A stretch of DNA of 64,000 nt from G963664935 sp963664935 (GTDB lineage: Bacteria > Pseudomonadota > Gammaproteobacteria > Methylococcales > G963664935), in contig CAXXSE010000002.1 in NCBI GenBank assembly GCA_963664935.2, positions 62,001 to 126,000 on the forward strand. The letters run 5' to 3'. A program made the translations under genes and the position numbers. A model generated the notes under the pieces. That model was not told the DNA's origin and ran no database searches. It saw only the letters and a list, made by a program, of their open reading frames with translations. This document shows, in pieces, positions 17,685 to 27,264 of the stretch (positions are counted from its first letter, which is position 1; every line of letters begins with the position of its first letter).

Positions 17685-19754
17685 TTAAAGTGGGTACCCA
17701 GTATCGACAAGAATGCGAGCATCAACCAGCGAAAATTTGTCTCTGCGCCCAATGATTGGATTCAAGTCTATTTCCAATATCCAAGGCCGGCTTGCAATCC
17801 AGAGTGAGAATGAGGAAATTATTTTTGCCAGACTGGATCTGTCCACCGGGGGTAAACCACGAAATCCATCAAATAGCACTTGGGAACGGATCTGGTATGT
17901 TAGGTCGAAGGCTTCTTCGATCCCAATTGGACAGTGCCTGATAACTGTATCCTTCGCCAGTTCCGTGAGAAAACCGCCGACTCCAAATAACAAGATAGGT
18001 CCAAAGGATGGATCACGAAATGCGCCCAAGAGTAATTCGGATCCGGGTTTCACCTGCTTTTGGAGCTGGAAAGGGCCATCACCGAGCCGATCCTTAAGTT
18101 CCTTGACGGCTTTTTTCAGTGCGGCTTGATTCTCAATATTTAATCTAACGGCACCAGCATCCGTTTTATGGACTAGTTTCGGTCGAACAGCTTTTAAAAC
18201 AACGGGAAATTGAAGTTTTTCGGCCGCATCGAAAAGACCCGCTTCGCATTCAAAACAATAGGAGCGGACGACTGGCATGCCTCCATCAGCCAGGATCCTG
18301 TCGCATTGATCGGGAAGCAACCATGATTTATTGTGCGGTATGGTTGGCTTTTTATTCTCGACAAATGGCTGAACGCACCGATCAAAGAGTGTCGGGTTCA
18401 GGCAGGCGGAGAGTGCTTGTGCGGTTCGGGTTGGCCAGAAGTGGCTAGGAATTTTATGGTCCCATAAGCGTTTCCGATTATCTTCAGCTTCTAATCCGGC
18501 AACCCAGCAAACATGGACCGGTTTTTTACAGCCACGGTTTTGGGCATCGGTGACCGTTTCGATGAGTCGCTTTGTCACATTGGCCATCAGGGCAGAGCGT
18601 TGTAGCAATATAGGAATCACGCCGTCTATCTCGTCACTGTCTAATAGTTCCCGCAAGGTGTTTCCATAAGCATCTGGAAATTGAGTCCAATCGGTGGTGA
18701 TATCAATGGGATTACCCGTGCTACCAATTCCAGGAATACGCGCTTGTATTCGTTTTCGAAGAGGCGGGGACAGTTTCGGTACCTGGAAACCCTGCTCTTC
18801 CAATAAATCAGTCAGCTCGACAGCTGTACCTCCGGAATTGCTTATAATTGCCAGGCGGTTTCCGTTTAACGGTGGTTGGTTGGTAAGCCCTGCGGCTGTG
18901 TCAAACAAACATTGGCCGTCTTTTACCATGCGTGCGCCGGCCTGGCGCAAAACAGCATCAACGACAGCAAAGTCATTAGCAAGGGCTGCTGTATGGCTTT
19001 GCGCTGCGCGCTTGCCTGATTTCGCCCGCGCAGTTTTGAGGACAATAACCGGTTTACGAGGGGTTATTTGGCGGCATTCTTCATAAAATGCTTGCCCGTT
19101 ACTAAAGCTTTCGATAAACACAGCGATGACCTGGGTTTCATTGTCTTTGCCGAGAAATCTGAGCACTTCGGTTTCGTCAAGGTCGGCTTTATTGCCGAGA
19201 GAGATTATTTTAGCGAAGCCGATCCCGCCTTCATTCGAACGGGTATAGGCAGCCATGCAATAAGCACCGCTCTGGCTTATTAAAGACACTTTTCCTGGCT
19301 TAGGTAATCCGAGCCCGAATGAAATGTTTAGATGATTGTGAGTATTCACAAGTCCAAAAGAATTTGGGCCCACCAGCCGAATACCTGCTTTTTTGGCAAT
19401 CGAAAGAAGCTCGTTCTGGATAGATAGGCCTTGAGTGCCTCGCTCAGCGAATCCTGCGGTTAGCACGATTGCCACCGAAATACCGGCTTTGCCGCACGCA
19501 AAAAGATTCATTGGGACAAAAGAGAGAGGCGTTGCGATGACCGCAAGATCAATGGCTTCGCTTATGGCGTCGAGCGAACGGAAGGTGGGGCAACCCTCGA
19601 TGGCTGTTTCCCGCAGGTGGATCGGATATAGTGTTCCTTGAAAAGACTGGCTTAAGTTTCTAAATAATACATTGCCGTGTTTCCCAGGTGTATTTGATGC
19701 GCCAAAAACTGCGACATTGTGGGGATAAAACGCTTTCGAAAACCAGTTAGACAT
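17685..19754 (-). CDS. ADP-forming acyl-CoA synthetase
   Basis: Last gene of the operon. The 689-residue protein has an N-terminal CoA-binding Rossmann domain (VAVFGASNTPGKHGNVLF, about 14-31), the SQSGAYCMA segment, the SHTAALANDFAV motif with the likely phosphohistidine, and a C-terminal ATP-grasp domain (about 470-685, FPVVLKAVRPKLVHKTDAG). Such fused acetate-CoA ligases (ADP-forming) interconvert acyl-CoA, ADP and Pi with acid, CoA and ATP. Here it may capture energy from, or activate, the acid formed from CoM thioether intermediates (inference). It overlaps the upstream PLP gene by 8 bases. Confidence 0.85.
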   Translation of the reverse strand: MSNWFSKAFYPHNVAVFGASNTPGKHGNVLFRNLSQSFQGTLYPIHLRETAIEGCPTFRSLDAISEAIDLAVIATPLSFVPMNLFACGKAGISVAIVLTAGFAERGTQGLSIQNELLSIAKKAGIRLVGPNSFGLVNTHNHLNISFGLGLPKPGKVSLISQSGAYCMAAYTRSNEGGIGFAKIISLGNKADLDETEVLRFLGKDNETQVIAVFIESFSNGQAFYEECRQITPRKPVIVLKTARAKSGKRAAQSHTAALANDFAVVDAVLRQAGARMVKDGQCLFDTAAGLTNQPPLNGNRLAIISNSGGTAVELTDLLEEQGFQVPKLSPPLRKRIQARIPGIGSTGNPIDITTDWTQFPDAYGNTLRELLDSDEIDGVIPILLQRSALMANVTKRLIETVTDAQNRGCKKPVHVCWVAGLEAEDNRKRLWDHKIPSHFWPTRTAQALSACLNPTLFDRCVQPFVENKKPTIPHNKSWLLPDQCDRILADGGMPVVRSYCFECEAGLFDAAEKLQFPVVLKAVRPKLVHKTDAGAVRLNIENQAALKKAVKELKDRLGDGPFQLQKQVKPGSELLLGAFRDPSFGPILLFGVGGFLTELAKDTVIRHCPIGIEEAFDLTYQIRSQVLFDGFRGLPPVDRSSLAKIISSFSLWIASRPWILEIDLNPIIGRRDKFSLVDARILVDTGYPL

Positions 19755-20748
19755 CTAACCATGCCCCGTCGCCAGCGAAATACGCGGGTTCACCACCCGT
19801 GTGCAAAAAAATATATTTTTTAATACTTGCGTGGCGTTCGTTGGCTAACGAATCGATAAATCCCGCTAACGCTTTACCAGTATAGGTTGGGTCGAGTAGT
19901 ATCCCCTCACTATTAGCCATGACTCGGATTGCCTCAGCGCCTTCCCGACTCGGTATCCCGTAGCCTCCACCGATATAGCCTCCATCCACAGGGATGTCGG
20001 ATGGCTCGAAAGTATCTTCCATTCCTAATAACCTTGCCGTTTCGTTGGCCAGCGAACTAACTTGCTCACTTAACTCGGAAGGTGGGCGGCTGACGCTGAT
20101 TGGCAAAATTCGCCATTTCAAATCGAGCGCGCGCAGGCCTACCAACCATCCTGCATAGGTTCCGCCGGAACCCACTGCCATAACAATGGTATCAGGTTCA
20201 ATGTCGGCTTTCTGACACTGCTGATAGATTTCCCTGACCGCGAAAACATGGCCTAAGGCAGCAACGGCGCAAGCTCCGCCCCGAGGGATAATATATGGTC
20301 GTTTTCCATTTTGGCTGAGTTCCTTTGCGGCCTTTTCCAAACCAACATCAACAGAGGCTCTGTTTTCATCGAACGTGTACCGGATGTCTGCCCCCAGCAT
20401 TTTGGTTACTCGCAGGTTACCATCGATTTTTACCGAGGGAGAGCCCCAAAATACAGCGGTACAATCAAATCCGAAGACTCTTGCGGCTGCGGCCGTCGCA
20501 CGGACATGATTTGACTGTGGTCCAGCGCCAGTGACAAAAGTATCGGCACCTTTGGCCTTGACATCGGGAATTAGAAATTCGAGTCCTCGAATTTTGTTGC
20601 CACCTAGCGCAAATCCAATCAGGTCATCCCGTTTGGCCCAGATTTTGGTTCTAAACTGAGGCGATAGAAAACGAAGTTTTTGCAATGGAGTCGGACCGGT
20701 GAATAACACTTCACGGGGGATTTGATCTAAAGCATCAAAAGGGTTCAT
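19747..20748 (-). CDS. PLP enzyme of the D-cysteine desulfhydrase/ACC deaminase family (XcbE-like)
   Basis: Start is the ATG at 20748 (TTG at 20754 also possible). The 333-residue protein shows the fold-type II PLP lysine in ALGGNKIRGLEFLI, the GPQSNHVRATAAAA phosphate-near loop, and the GSGGTYAGWLVGL glycine loop. D-cysteine desulfhydrases and ACC deaminases share these. Its place beside a phosphosulfolactate synthase and two aspartase/fumarase enzymes copies the Xanthobacter CoM-biosynthesis set, where, as I recall, the PLP enzyme performs the thiolation step. Assignment rests on family plus context. Confidence 0.8.
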   Translation of the reverse strand: MNPFDALDQIPREVLFTGPTPLQKLRFLSPQFRTKIWAKRDDLIGFALGGNKIRGLEFLIPDVKAKGADTFVTGAGPQSNHVRATAAAARVFGFDCTAVFWGSPSVKIDGNLRVTKMLGADIRYTFDENRASVDVGLEKAAKELSQNGKRPYIIPRGGACAVAALGHVFAVREIYQQCQKADIEPDTIVMAVGSGGTYAGWLVGLRALDLKWRILPISVSRPPSELSEQVSSLANETARLLGMEDTFEPSDIPVDGGYIGGGYGIPSREGAEAIRVMANSEGILLDPTYTGKALAGFIDSLANERHASIKKYIFLHTGGEPAYFAGDGAWLDV

Positions 20749-20780
20749 GATCAACGAAAACTGATCGGGCTAGTTCGTTG

Positions 20781-22145
20781 TCATGGCTTCCCGCTGTTGG
20801 ATTTAGCTACATTCTCGGACATTGAAATACAATGCCCTATCTTCGCCCGAAGATCAAAACAGTCCTGAATGTCTTCCTGTGTCAAGTGTTGTTGAATCTC
20901 AGAATTTTCTGCGATAGCCGTTCGAAGCGTAATCTCGCGTTCTTGTGCATCAGAGCAAAGATCATAAACTAACTGGTGTGCGGTTTGTTTTCCAACTTTT
21001 TGCGCAAGCCGGAGCATGATGGCTTCTGCGGACACAAATCCACCGTTCGACTGCAAGTTCATTAGCATTTTCTCCTGGTGGATGTTTAAATTTTTGAGTA
21101 GCCCATTTAACATTGACAAAGCTTTACCGGTGCAGATACAAACTTCGGGAATGACGATCCATTCTGATTTCCAAGAACGTCCATCGCGTTCGTGGTCGTG
21201 CACCAGGTTTTCCATCATATGATTTGCCGAATGTCTGACTATCCGCGATAGTGTGCCAAGGTGTTCCGAAATCTCAGGGTTACGTTTTTGCGGCATGGTT
21301 ATACTTCCAATAGTACCTACTGAGAATCCTTCACTGATTTCACCGATTTCTGGTCTTTGCAGGTTATAGATTTCATGTCCGATACGGTCGCAGGTTGCTG
21401 CAATCATGGCGAGAAGGTTTGACCATTCGGCGAGTCTGTCTCGAGAACTGGTCCAGGAAATAGCCGGTACTCTAAGACCCAGGTGTCGACAAAAATCAGC
21501 CTGAATTTGAGCAGCATTTTTGCCAAGCGCCGACATGCTCCCAACTCCACCGCAAAGCTGTCCAACATCCATTCGAACGGCGATTTCGCAAAGTCGCTGA
21601 TCATGACGTTGAAATTCGTCGAGCCACCCGGCAGCTTTGAAGCCGAAAGTGATGGGTAAACCCGGTTGCCCATGGGTACGACCGCTCATCAGTGTGTGCT
21701 TATGAGCCAACACGATTTTACTCAAACAGGTTCGAGTATCCTCAATCTCGGACATCAAGGTTTTTCGGAGTGATTTAAGGGTCCGAATAAGATGAGTGTC
21801 GGTAATATCTTGAACCGATACCCCATAGCACAGCCATTCGCCAGATTTACCAGGGCATCTTCTTTGAACAGCACGTATCAATCCGAGTAGTGAATGGTTG
21901 GTTTCTTCAAATCCGATCCGCGCTTCTTCAAGAATCGACTGATCGATTGCTAGTTTTGAGCATGTTTGGTTTATCTCGTTCGCAGCATCCACGGGAATAA
22001 GATTATATTTTCCCTCAATCTCGGCCAGAACTGCCATGACCTTTAGCCACCCTTGGACGCGAGTCTTCTCGTCGAATAAGGCTCTTAATTCTCGGCTGCA
22101 CCAGGAGCTTTGAAAAATCTGCGAATCGAAAATGTGTATGGCCAT
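20781..22145 (-). CDS. Aspartase/fumarase-superfamily enzyme, adenylosuccinate-lyase type (Xcb C/D-like)
   Basis: The start ATG (22145) overlaps the upstream TGA. The 454-residue protein has the superfamily signature GSITMPQKRNPEISEHLG near residue 280, an SGRTHGQPGLPITFG block and a C-terminal helical domain, like PurB and 3-carboxymuconate cycloisomerase. In bacterial CoM synthesis two superfamily members eliminate phosphate from phosphosulfolactate to give sulfoacrylate and then decarboxylate it. Which of the two neighbouring enzymes does which step cannot be read here. PurB itself is unlikely given the context. Confidence 0.8.
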   Translation of the reverse strand: MAIHIFDSQIFQSSWCSRELRALFDEKTRVQGWLKVMAVLAEIEGKYNLIPVDAANEINQTCSKLAIDQSILEEARIGFEETNHSLLGLIRAVQRRCPGKSGEWLCYGVSVQDITDTHLIRTLKSLRKTLMSEIEDTRTCLSKIVLAHKHTLMSGRTHGQPGLPITFGFKAAGWLDEFQRHDQRLCEIAVRMDVGQLCGGVGSMSALGKNAAQIQADFCRHLGLRVPAISWTSSRDRLAEWSNLLAMIAATCDRIGHEIYNLQRPEIGEISEGFSVGTIGSITMPQKRNPEISEHLGTLSRIVRHSANHMMENLVHDHERDGRSWKSEWIVIPEVCICTGKALSMLNGLLKNLNIHQEKMLMNLQSNGGFVSAEAIMLRLAQKVGKQTAHQLVYDLCSDAQEREITLRTAIAENSEIQQHLTQEDIQDCFDLRAKIGHCISMSENVAKSNSGKP

Positions 22146-23674
22146 CAATTTATCATAACGTGAACGAGCTCGAGAAGCGCCTTTTCTCGATCAGTTATCG
22201 CTTTGCTTGTTTGCAGGCCCCAGTTCCGGTACTTTTCTGAGCAATGTCGCACGTGATTGACCATTCGATTGATCGCATCGCTTGAGCAACCGCCCGTTTG
22301 AGTTTTCTCAGCAACAGATAATTCTGGCGATTTGGCTTTTGCCAGCGTATCGGCTGCGAAAGTTATTGTTATGCTAAATTCCTCTTGCGCTAATCGTGTC
22401 AAATCCTGAACCGAGATATCAGCCAAGCGTTGTTTTTTTTCACGCATTGTCCGAGCCAACCGACCGACTAATTGGTGTGCCAGCCGAGGGGTTAGACCCG
22501 CTTTTGTGATCAGCATCTGCGCAATGTCGTTTCCGATTGCGTCGCCTTCTTTGAGTTTTTGTTGTGCTGCTTCGGGATAAAAGCTGATGTCGTTAATTAT
22601 TTCCGTCATAACAGATACAGCGTTGCTGGTTTTTGTAATAGCGGATGGAATACTACCGTAGATAAAAAGCCGGTTATCCGGTTGGCCGGAACAGGTTCGA
22701 CCCATTGCCATCGTAGTGCTGCTGATCCCGATGATTTCGTTGGCAATGCCACGAATATAGGTAAGCGCGAATGGGTTTTTTTTATGGGGGAGGATCTTAC
22801 TGGCGCGGGCATGGTGATCATGGAGGTCTACAAACCCAAATTCCTGGGTGCTAAAAATTTGGAGGTCTTCTGCGAGCCGATCTAGGCCAATCAAAATCGT
22901 ACTAAGAATTGAAACCAGTTCGATTGGTAGATCAGCTTGCCACATTGCATCCCGAGCATGCATAACAACCCCGTCAAAACCAAGCAACTCGGCCAGTTTT
23001 TCTCGATTTTGTGGAAGTCGGGAACCATTGCCGCTTCCACAACCCGCAGGGCTGAGGTTAACCCGATGCAATAATTCCTGGAGTCTCGCAACATCACGGA
23101 GGGCTGCAAATGCGGACGTTAAAACAAAATGGCCAAAGCTGGTTGTTTCGGTCGGCTGAAGGTAGGTATAGTCTGGCATGATCAAATTTTTGGCTTTTTC
23201 CGATTGATCCGCTAAGGCGTCCACATATTTTGTGAGCAGCAAATGGAGGCTCAGCAATTGTGTACGGATTTTGATCAGAAAGGCAGTGGTAGTAGCTTCT
23301 CGCCTGGCGCGGCCAACGCCTAACCACATCGCGCAAGGTGATTGCTCCATTAGCCAAAATTCACGGTTTGTGTAAAGGTCCCCACGACTGGGATCAGGCT
23401 TCAGTAAATTTGGGTTTTGATGAAGCCTAAGCAGCAAATTTAAGAGTTTTCTTCCAGCCGATCCTGGAATTATTGCCGTTTCCATGGAGATAATGACATG
23501 AGCTATGTCCACCAATCCCATCGGCTGATGCAAATGCAATTGATGCCCAAGCTCCTCTTTAAAGGCTGTTTCGATTAATAGCCTGGAAGGTGGGTAAGCG
23601 ATACGTCCACCGATTTCAAGACAATGGTGGCTAGAAGCATCGATGCCCGAATCCGACTTCGTGTTATTTTCCAT
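22145..23674 (-). CDS. Aspartase/fumarase-superfamily enzyme, argininosuccinate-lyase type (Xcb C/D-like)
   Basis: The 509-residue protein resembles ArgH: DYTYLQPTETTSFGHFVLT, GCGSGNGSRLPQNREKLAELLGF split by a loop, and the signature region SKILPHKKNPFALTYIRG. The usual GSS preceding the M/L-P-x-K-x-N loop is replaced, which may mark changed chemistry. It follows the phosphosulfolactate synthase gene by 30 bases and is translationally coupled to the second superfamily gene. Phosphate elimination or decarboxylation in CoM synthesis is the likely role (family knowledge plus context). Confidence 0.8.
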   Translation of the reverse strand: MENNTKSDSGIDASSHHCLEIGGRIAYPPSRLLIETAFKEELGHQLHLHQPMGLVDIAHVIISMETAIIPGSAGRKLLNLLLRLHQNPNLLKPDPSRGDLYTNREFWLMEQSPCAMWLGVGRARREATTTAFLIKIRTQLLSLHLLLTKYVDALADQSEKAKNLIMPDYTYLQPTETTSFGHFVLTSAFAALRDVARLQELLHRVNLSPAGCGSGNGSRLPQNREKLAELLGFDGVVMHARDAMWQADLPIELVSILSTILIGLDRLAEDLQIFSTQEFGFVDLHDHHARASKILPHKKNPFALTYIRGIANEIIGISSTTMAMGRTCSGQPDNRLFIYGSIPSAITKTSNAVSVMTEIINDISFYPEAAQQKLKEGDAIGNDIAQMLITKAGLTPRLAHQLVGRLARTMREKKQRLADISVQDLTRLAQEEFSITITFAADTLAKAKSPELSVAEKTQTGGCSSDAINRMVNHVRHCSEKYRNWGLQTSKAITDREKALLELVHVMIN

Positions 23675-23704
23675 CAGAGCTAGATTCCCCGGTTAGGTTA
23701 ATTT

Positions 23705-24550
23705 TTAATTACGGGGCAATTCGATTTCATTTGGATCCCAAGACCCTTTAGAAAGCAAACGGCTTGTTACTTCGCCTAAGGTTTCATAGCGAAGGCCAGC
23801 CCGCAGAGCTTCCACAGCGAGTACATTTAAAGCATTAATATTACCAAGACTGACGTTACTTCCGAATCGCTTGATCAAAAATGCTTGCTGTTCTTTGAGG
23901 GGCGCTTCCCAAATCAAGTTTTCCACGTTATTACTCATGGTTTGCTGGATACTGTTGACTGAATCGTGATTAACTTTTCCATCAGCATCAAAGATACCCA
24001 CATTTTTTCCGCTTTCCCGACCCTCGACGACAACCCATCGTGCGCCATCCTCCAAATCTGATAACGCCTGATCTGCCATTTCTTTTGCAGAAATCTGATT
24101 ACCCGGATCTTTTTTACCAACCTCTGTAATTGGCGTCAGGCCTGCGTCCAGTGCGCATTGAATGATCCGGGTCCTCCTGAACTGAGGTAGCGGAATAGTG
24201 CCATCGGATATTTCCACTGCTGTGAACCCAAGCTTTCTTGCATGTTGGGTGAAAACTCGACAGTGGTGTTCCACCAAGGCCACTTCAAGTAACGTGCCTC
24301 CCGGGTATGTCAGGATATTGTGATCAGCCAGCAGATCCAACTTGCTACGCAAGTACTTTTCGGGTACGAAGACTGATGTGCCAAAACTTAGCTTCCAATG
24401 GTCAATCAAGCCATTTGCATATTCAAGGATATCTTTGGTGAGGCCTATTCCCATTCCAGTATCTATTATCATGGTGATACCCGTTGATCGAGGTTTTTGT
24501 TTCCGATCATTCAGGAGCCCATGAATGATTTGATCCCAAGAATTAGGCAT
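23705..24550 (-). CDS. comA: Phosphosulfolactate synthase (ComA/XcbB-like)
   Basis: The ATG at 24550 overlaps the upstream stop (TTG at 24556 is an alternative). The 281-residue TIM-barrel protein shows ComA-type motifs: a GITMIIDTGMGIG start, the KLSFGTSVFVPEKYLRSKLDLL loop region read in two blocks, VEISDGTIPLP and the EVGKKDPGNQ loop. ComA adds sulfite to phosphoenolpyruvate, giving (R)-phosphosulfolactate, the committed step of coenzyme M synthesis in archaea and in Xanthobacter. The GKKDP loop and acidic DGT residues are the expected Mg and phosphate contacts. Confidence 0.85.
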   Translation of the reverse strand: MPNSWDQIIHGLLNDRKQKPRSTGITMIIDTGMGIGLTKDILEYANGLIDHWKLSFGTSVFVPEKYLRSKLDLLADHNILTYPGGTLLEVALVEHHCRVFTQHARKLGFTAVEISDGTIPLPQFRRTRIIQCALDAGLTPITEVGKKDPGNQISAKEMADQALSDLEDGARWVVVEGRESGKNVGIFDADGKVNHDSVNSIQQTMSNNVENLIWEAPLKEQQAFLIKRFGSNVSLGNINALNVLAVEALRAGLRYETLGEVTSRLLSKGSWDPNEIELPRN

Positions 24551-25457
24551 AATCAACGTGTTTGGATAGTTGTCGAAGAGCTTCTTCGACCATTTTTAAA
24601 TCAGCACCCCATGGCACTACGACAGTATTTGATTCCTGTTCAATATCAAATTCGAGTAAACAACATTTTAGAAGCGTCGGACAACCGGTGTTGGACGCTA
24701 GGCGTCGTGGACACATCTCAATTCTTGGCGGTTCATCTCCATAGTAGTGTCGGTGAAATTGCAAACTCCGCTCGCACCCAATCAATGTCCAGTTCTCTCG
24801 CTCGACAGGGCGTTCGTCAAGGAAAAATACCGGCACTTCAAATTCGTCCAGACCACCTGAACGACAGGGCACAAGTAATGTTTCGCATTCGACGTTTGCA
24901 CACAAATCACGAAGCCGTATTGGATCCAATTCTAATCGGATAGGAGGAAGCTCTGCATAGCTGAGAACATGTTTCGCCATGTGGAACAGTTTTGGTGGCT
25001 CAGGGGGGGTCACTTCTACTACGCGAATCAAAAGAGGATCGGGCCGATGGATAATATTAACATGGTCAAAAGTGCCGACGACTACAGCGGTTTGCTCGCA
25101 TGACACGCCATGTCTTAAGGCCGTATTTGCCAGATTTGATCGGTTTGCCGAATCGGTATCGGGGTCCTTAATAAATACACAGTCGTTGGGGAGTGCAATG
25201 ACTTCGACTTTTTCCGCGTGGGTAAATAAATCTTCAGATGCTTTACGTTGGACCGCGGCGACGGCCATTTTATTATTGGCATTGTGCAGGACTATCACAT
25301 CGGTTCTGCGGTATATTTCTCGACCCATTAGGTGGGACTTGATTGCAGATTCGCTCATTTCCCCGTTGTAGGGTTGAAAACTGACTCGCCGATAGGGCAG
25401 AGGTGAAAAGTTGTTCTGGTTCTTCAAAGCACCTATTTTTAAAGCATCGGCACCCAT
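24543..25457 (-). CDS. Unrecognised Cys-rich protein inside the CoM operon
   Basis: The 304-residue protein is not one I can place. It has about ten cysteines, eight of them in the C-terminal half (CANVECETLLVPC, EMCPRRLAS, GCPTLLKCC), and a mixed alpha/beta composition without signal peptide or membrane segment. It overlaps the comA-like gene by 8 bases and lies 3 bases after the CoA-transferase beta gene, so it is co-translated with pathway enzymes. Possible roles are a missing CoM-synthesis or CoM-release step, or a metal or Fe-S assembly function; none is supported by a motif. Confidence 0.75.
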   Translation of the reverse strand: MGADALKIGALKNQNNFSPLPYRRVSFQPYNGEMSESAIKSHLMGREIYRRTDVIVLHNANNKMAVAAVQRKASEDLFTHAEKVEVIALPNDCVFIKDPDTDSANRSNLANTALRHGVSCEQTAVVVGTFDHVNIIHRPDPLLIRVVEVTPPEPPKLFHMAKHVLSYAELPPIRLELDPIRLRDLCANVECETLLVPCRSGGLDEFEVPVFFLDERPVERENWTLIGCERSLQFHRHYYGDEPPRIEMCPRRLASNTGCPTLLKCCLLEFDIEQESNTVVVPWGADLKMVEEALRQLSKHVDYA

Positions 25458-25460
25458 GAT

Positions 25461-26333
25461 TTAGCGGTTTACGTGAGGTATATGCAAGTTGAAACGTCTT
25501 TGAATATCCTCTTGCCGCAACTCCCTCTTATGTACTCCCAACGGATCCAGGTTACGGATGATATTGACTATTCCGGGGGTTGGTATTAGTGTTTTTTCCA
25601 GCGGGTGATGGACGGGGAAGTCGAATGCAGTATTTTCTTTTATTTGGGTTACATCTGTGTCCGGGTAGGTGGCCAACAAGCGGGCCAACCCGCTATTGTC
25701 GAAGTCAAATACGCCCAATTCGGTAATGATTCGGTCAGGGCCCTTCCCCGTGAATCCCATCTCCGATCGTGATCGCCCATCTGTGGTCCGGTGCCCAAGG
25801 CTGGTAATGAAGTCACATTGGTTAACCAACCGATACTGGCGCTTACCCTTTTTATTTAAAGGACTCCTGTGCGCTGCCGTCCAGATGGTGACTCGCTCAG
25901 CGTCACAGGATAGGTTGCAGCCACCGCCTCCACCCGGAAGTTTTAGTTTGAGCGCTTCAGACCCAAGCCGGGTCACATTGATATTGCCCCACTGGTCGAT
26001 TTGCAAACCCGAGAGGAACATACGGCCCATCCGACCAGACGCTGCAAGATCAAACAGTTCTTCGATATCCAATGTGAATTCTGCATCGAGACTCATTGCT
26101 AAGTCGTTAGATGTTGGTGTGAGAAAAGGGGGTGATGGATTTACACCATAGGTAGCGCCAGCAACCAACACCAGGTTGGGCGCATGGGTCTTTTTGGCCA
26201 GATGTAGTGCGAGCTGTACCAATGGTGAACCGAATCCGTGGAATGCCAGAATTCCATCGTCTATGGTCAAAGCGATCTGATATATCATTAATTCGCCCAA
26301 AGAGCAGTCCATTATGGGTTTTTGATTAATCAT
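25461..26333 (-). CDS. CoA-transferase beta subunit (family I, glutaconate type)
   Basis: The 290-residue protein has a glycine-rich loop (LKLPGGGGGCNLSCDAERV) and the segments LVLVAGATYGVNP and MFLSGLQIDQWGNINVTRLG of the beta subunit of glutaconate CoA-transferase-like enzymes. Its start overlaps the alpha gene by 8 bases. With the alpha subunit it would move CoA between acids; subunits of this type also occur in sterol-ring and alkene-catabolic clusters. A role on the CoM-linked C2/C3 acyl intermediates is inferred from the operon. I could not verify the catalytic glutamate by eye. Confidence 0.8.
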   Translation of the reverse strand: MINQKPIMDCSLGELMIYQIALTIDDGILAFHGFGSPLVQLALHLAKKTHAPNLVLVAGATYGVNPSPPFLTPTSNDLAMSLDAEFTLDIEELFDLAASGRMGRMFLSGLQIDQWGNINVTRLGSEALKLKLPGGGGGCNLSCDAERVTIWTAAHRSPLNKKGKRQYRLVNQCDFITSLGHRTTDGRSRSEMGFTGKGPDRIITELGVFDFDNSGLARLLATYPDTDVTQIKENTAFDFPVHHPLEKTLIPTPGIVNIIRNLDPLGVHKRELRQEDIQRRFNLHIPHVNR

Positions 26334-27255
26334 AAATCGCCATCCAGTTTTCGCGGCTTTCTTTCCAATTCTTTAAGCGGGTTAGATTTTTTAATCCACC
26401 TATTTTTTTTAAATATTCCTGATGAGATTTACAATCAAAAACATAGGGATCAAGATATTTTTCACGAAAAGCCTGGTTGCTTGTTTTTGCGGCTGAATAG
26501 TATAGAGCGGTATGTTGGCGGTCATAAGCATAAATCGGATAACAGGAAGTGGGGTGCGCTCCGAACGGTACTTCCGCTATCGCCGAAACGTAGAAGTAGG
26601 GAATGGTGACCCCTCTTCTCGAAATCTCCTTGGTTGTGATTATTTTTTCCGTCGTAGCGATGACTTTCTTGGATGCCTTGGCGAAAAGAATGTCGGCGAC
26701 AGGGGGGGCTCCGATATGAAGATTACCCCGTATATCGGCAAAATGAGCATGCAACAGAGCGACGTCTGGTTTTAATGGCGGTACGAGCGTGATCTCCGAG
26801 CCGGTAAACGGGCAGGTGATTGTTTTAAACTCGGGGTGTAATACGCCAAAATCTGTTCCCCGGATTGAATTAATGGGCATAAAGGGGACACCACTAATCG
26901 ATGCACGAAGCTGTTGAACCAGTGTATAGCAACAATTATCTTTGATCGATACAGATCCCGCCTCACAGGCCCTTCGGTAGTTAGGCGCCATGCCAAAATC
27001 CTGTTCAAAACCCACATAAGATTCCGCACTGATCGCAATCGCTCCGGCACCGCATAACATGTCCACGTCGATGCCATGTGCCGAACCAACCAATTCGAGG
27101 TTTTTGATCCCGGAGCGAATTAGTTCATGTACCGCTGCGATGGGCTCTCTTGATGATAAACCGCCACCGATTGCCAAACAATCCCCATCGCTTACTTGTT
27201 TAATAAGCTCGATCAAACTCAATACTTTTTCAGATTGGGGATAAAGATTTGCCAT
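26326..27255 (-). CDS. CoA-transferase alpha subunit (family I, glutaconate type)
   Basis: The 309-residue protein starts with the DGDCLAIGGGLSSREPIAAV loop, a family I CoA-transferase alpha signature, and has the PDVALLHAHFADIRGNLHIG segment and the ADILFAKASKKVIATTEKII block that follow in GctA-like proteins. It is followed with overlap by the beta subunit and preceded by the dehydrogenase gene (9 bases). Reaction: CoA transfer between carboxylic acids via an enzyme glutamyl-CoA thioester. Its physiological acids here are unknown. Confidence 0.8.
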   Translation of the reverse strand: MANLYPQSEKVLSLIELIKQVSDGDCLAIGGGLSSREPIAAVHELIRSGIKNLELVGSAHGIDVDMLCGAGAIAISAESYVGFEQDFGMAPNYRRACEAGSVSIKDNCCYTLVQQLRASISGVPFMPINSIRGTDFGVLHPEFKTITCPFTGSEITLVPPLKPDVALLHAHFADIRGNLHIGAPPVADILFAKASKKVIATTEKIITTKEISRRGVTIPYFYVSAIAEVPFGAHPTSCYPIYAYDRQHTALYYSAAKTSNQAFREKYLDPYVFDCKSHQEYLKKIGGLKNLTRLKNWKESRENWMAIYD

Positions 27256-27264
27256 GGTTTTGGT

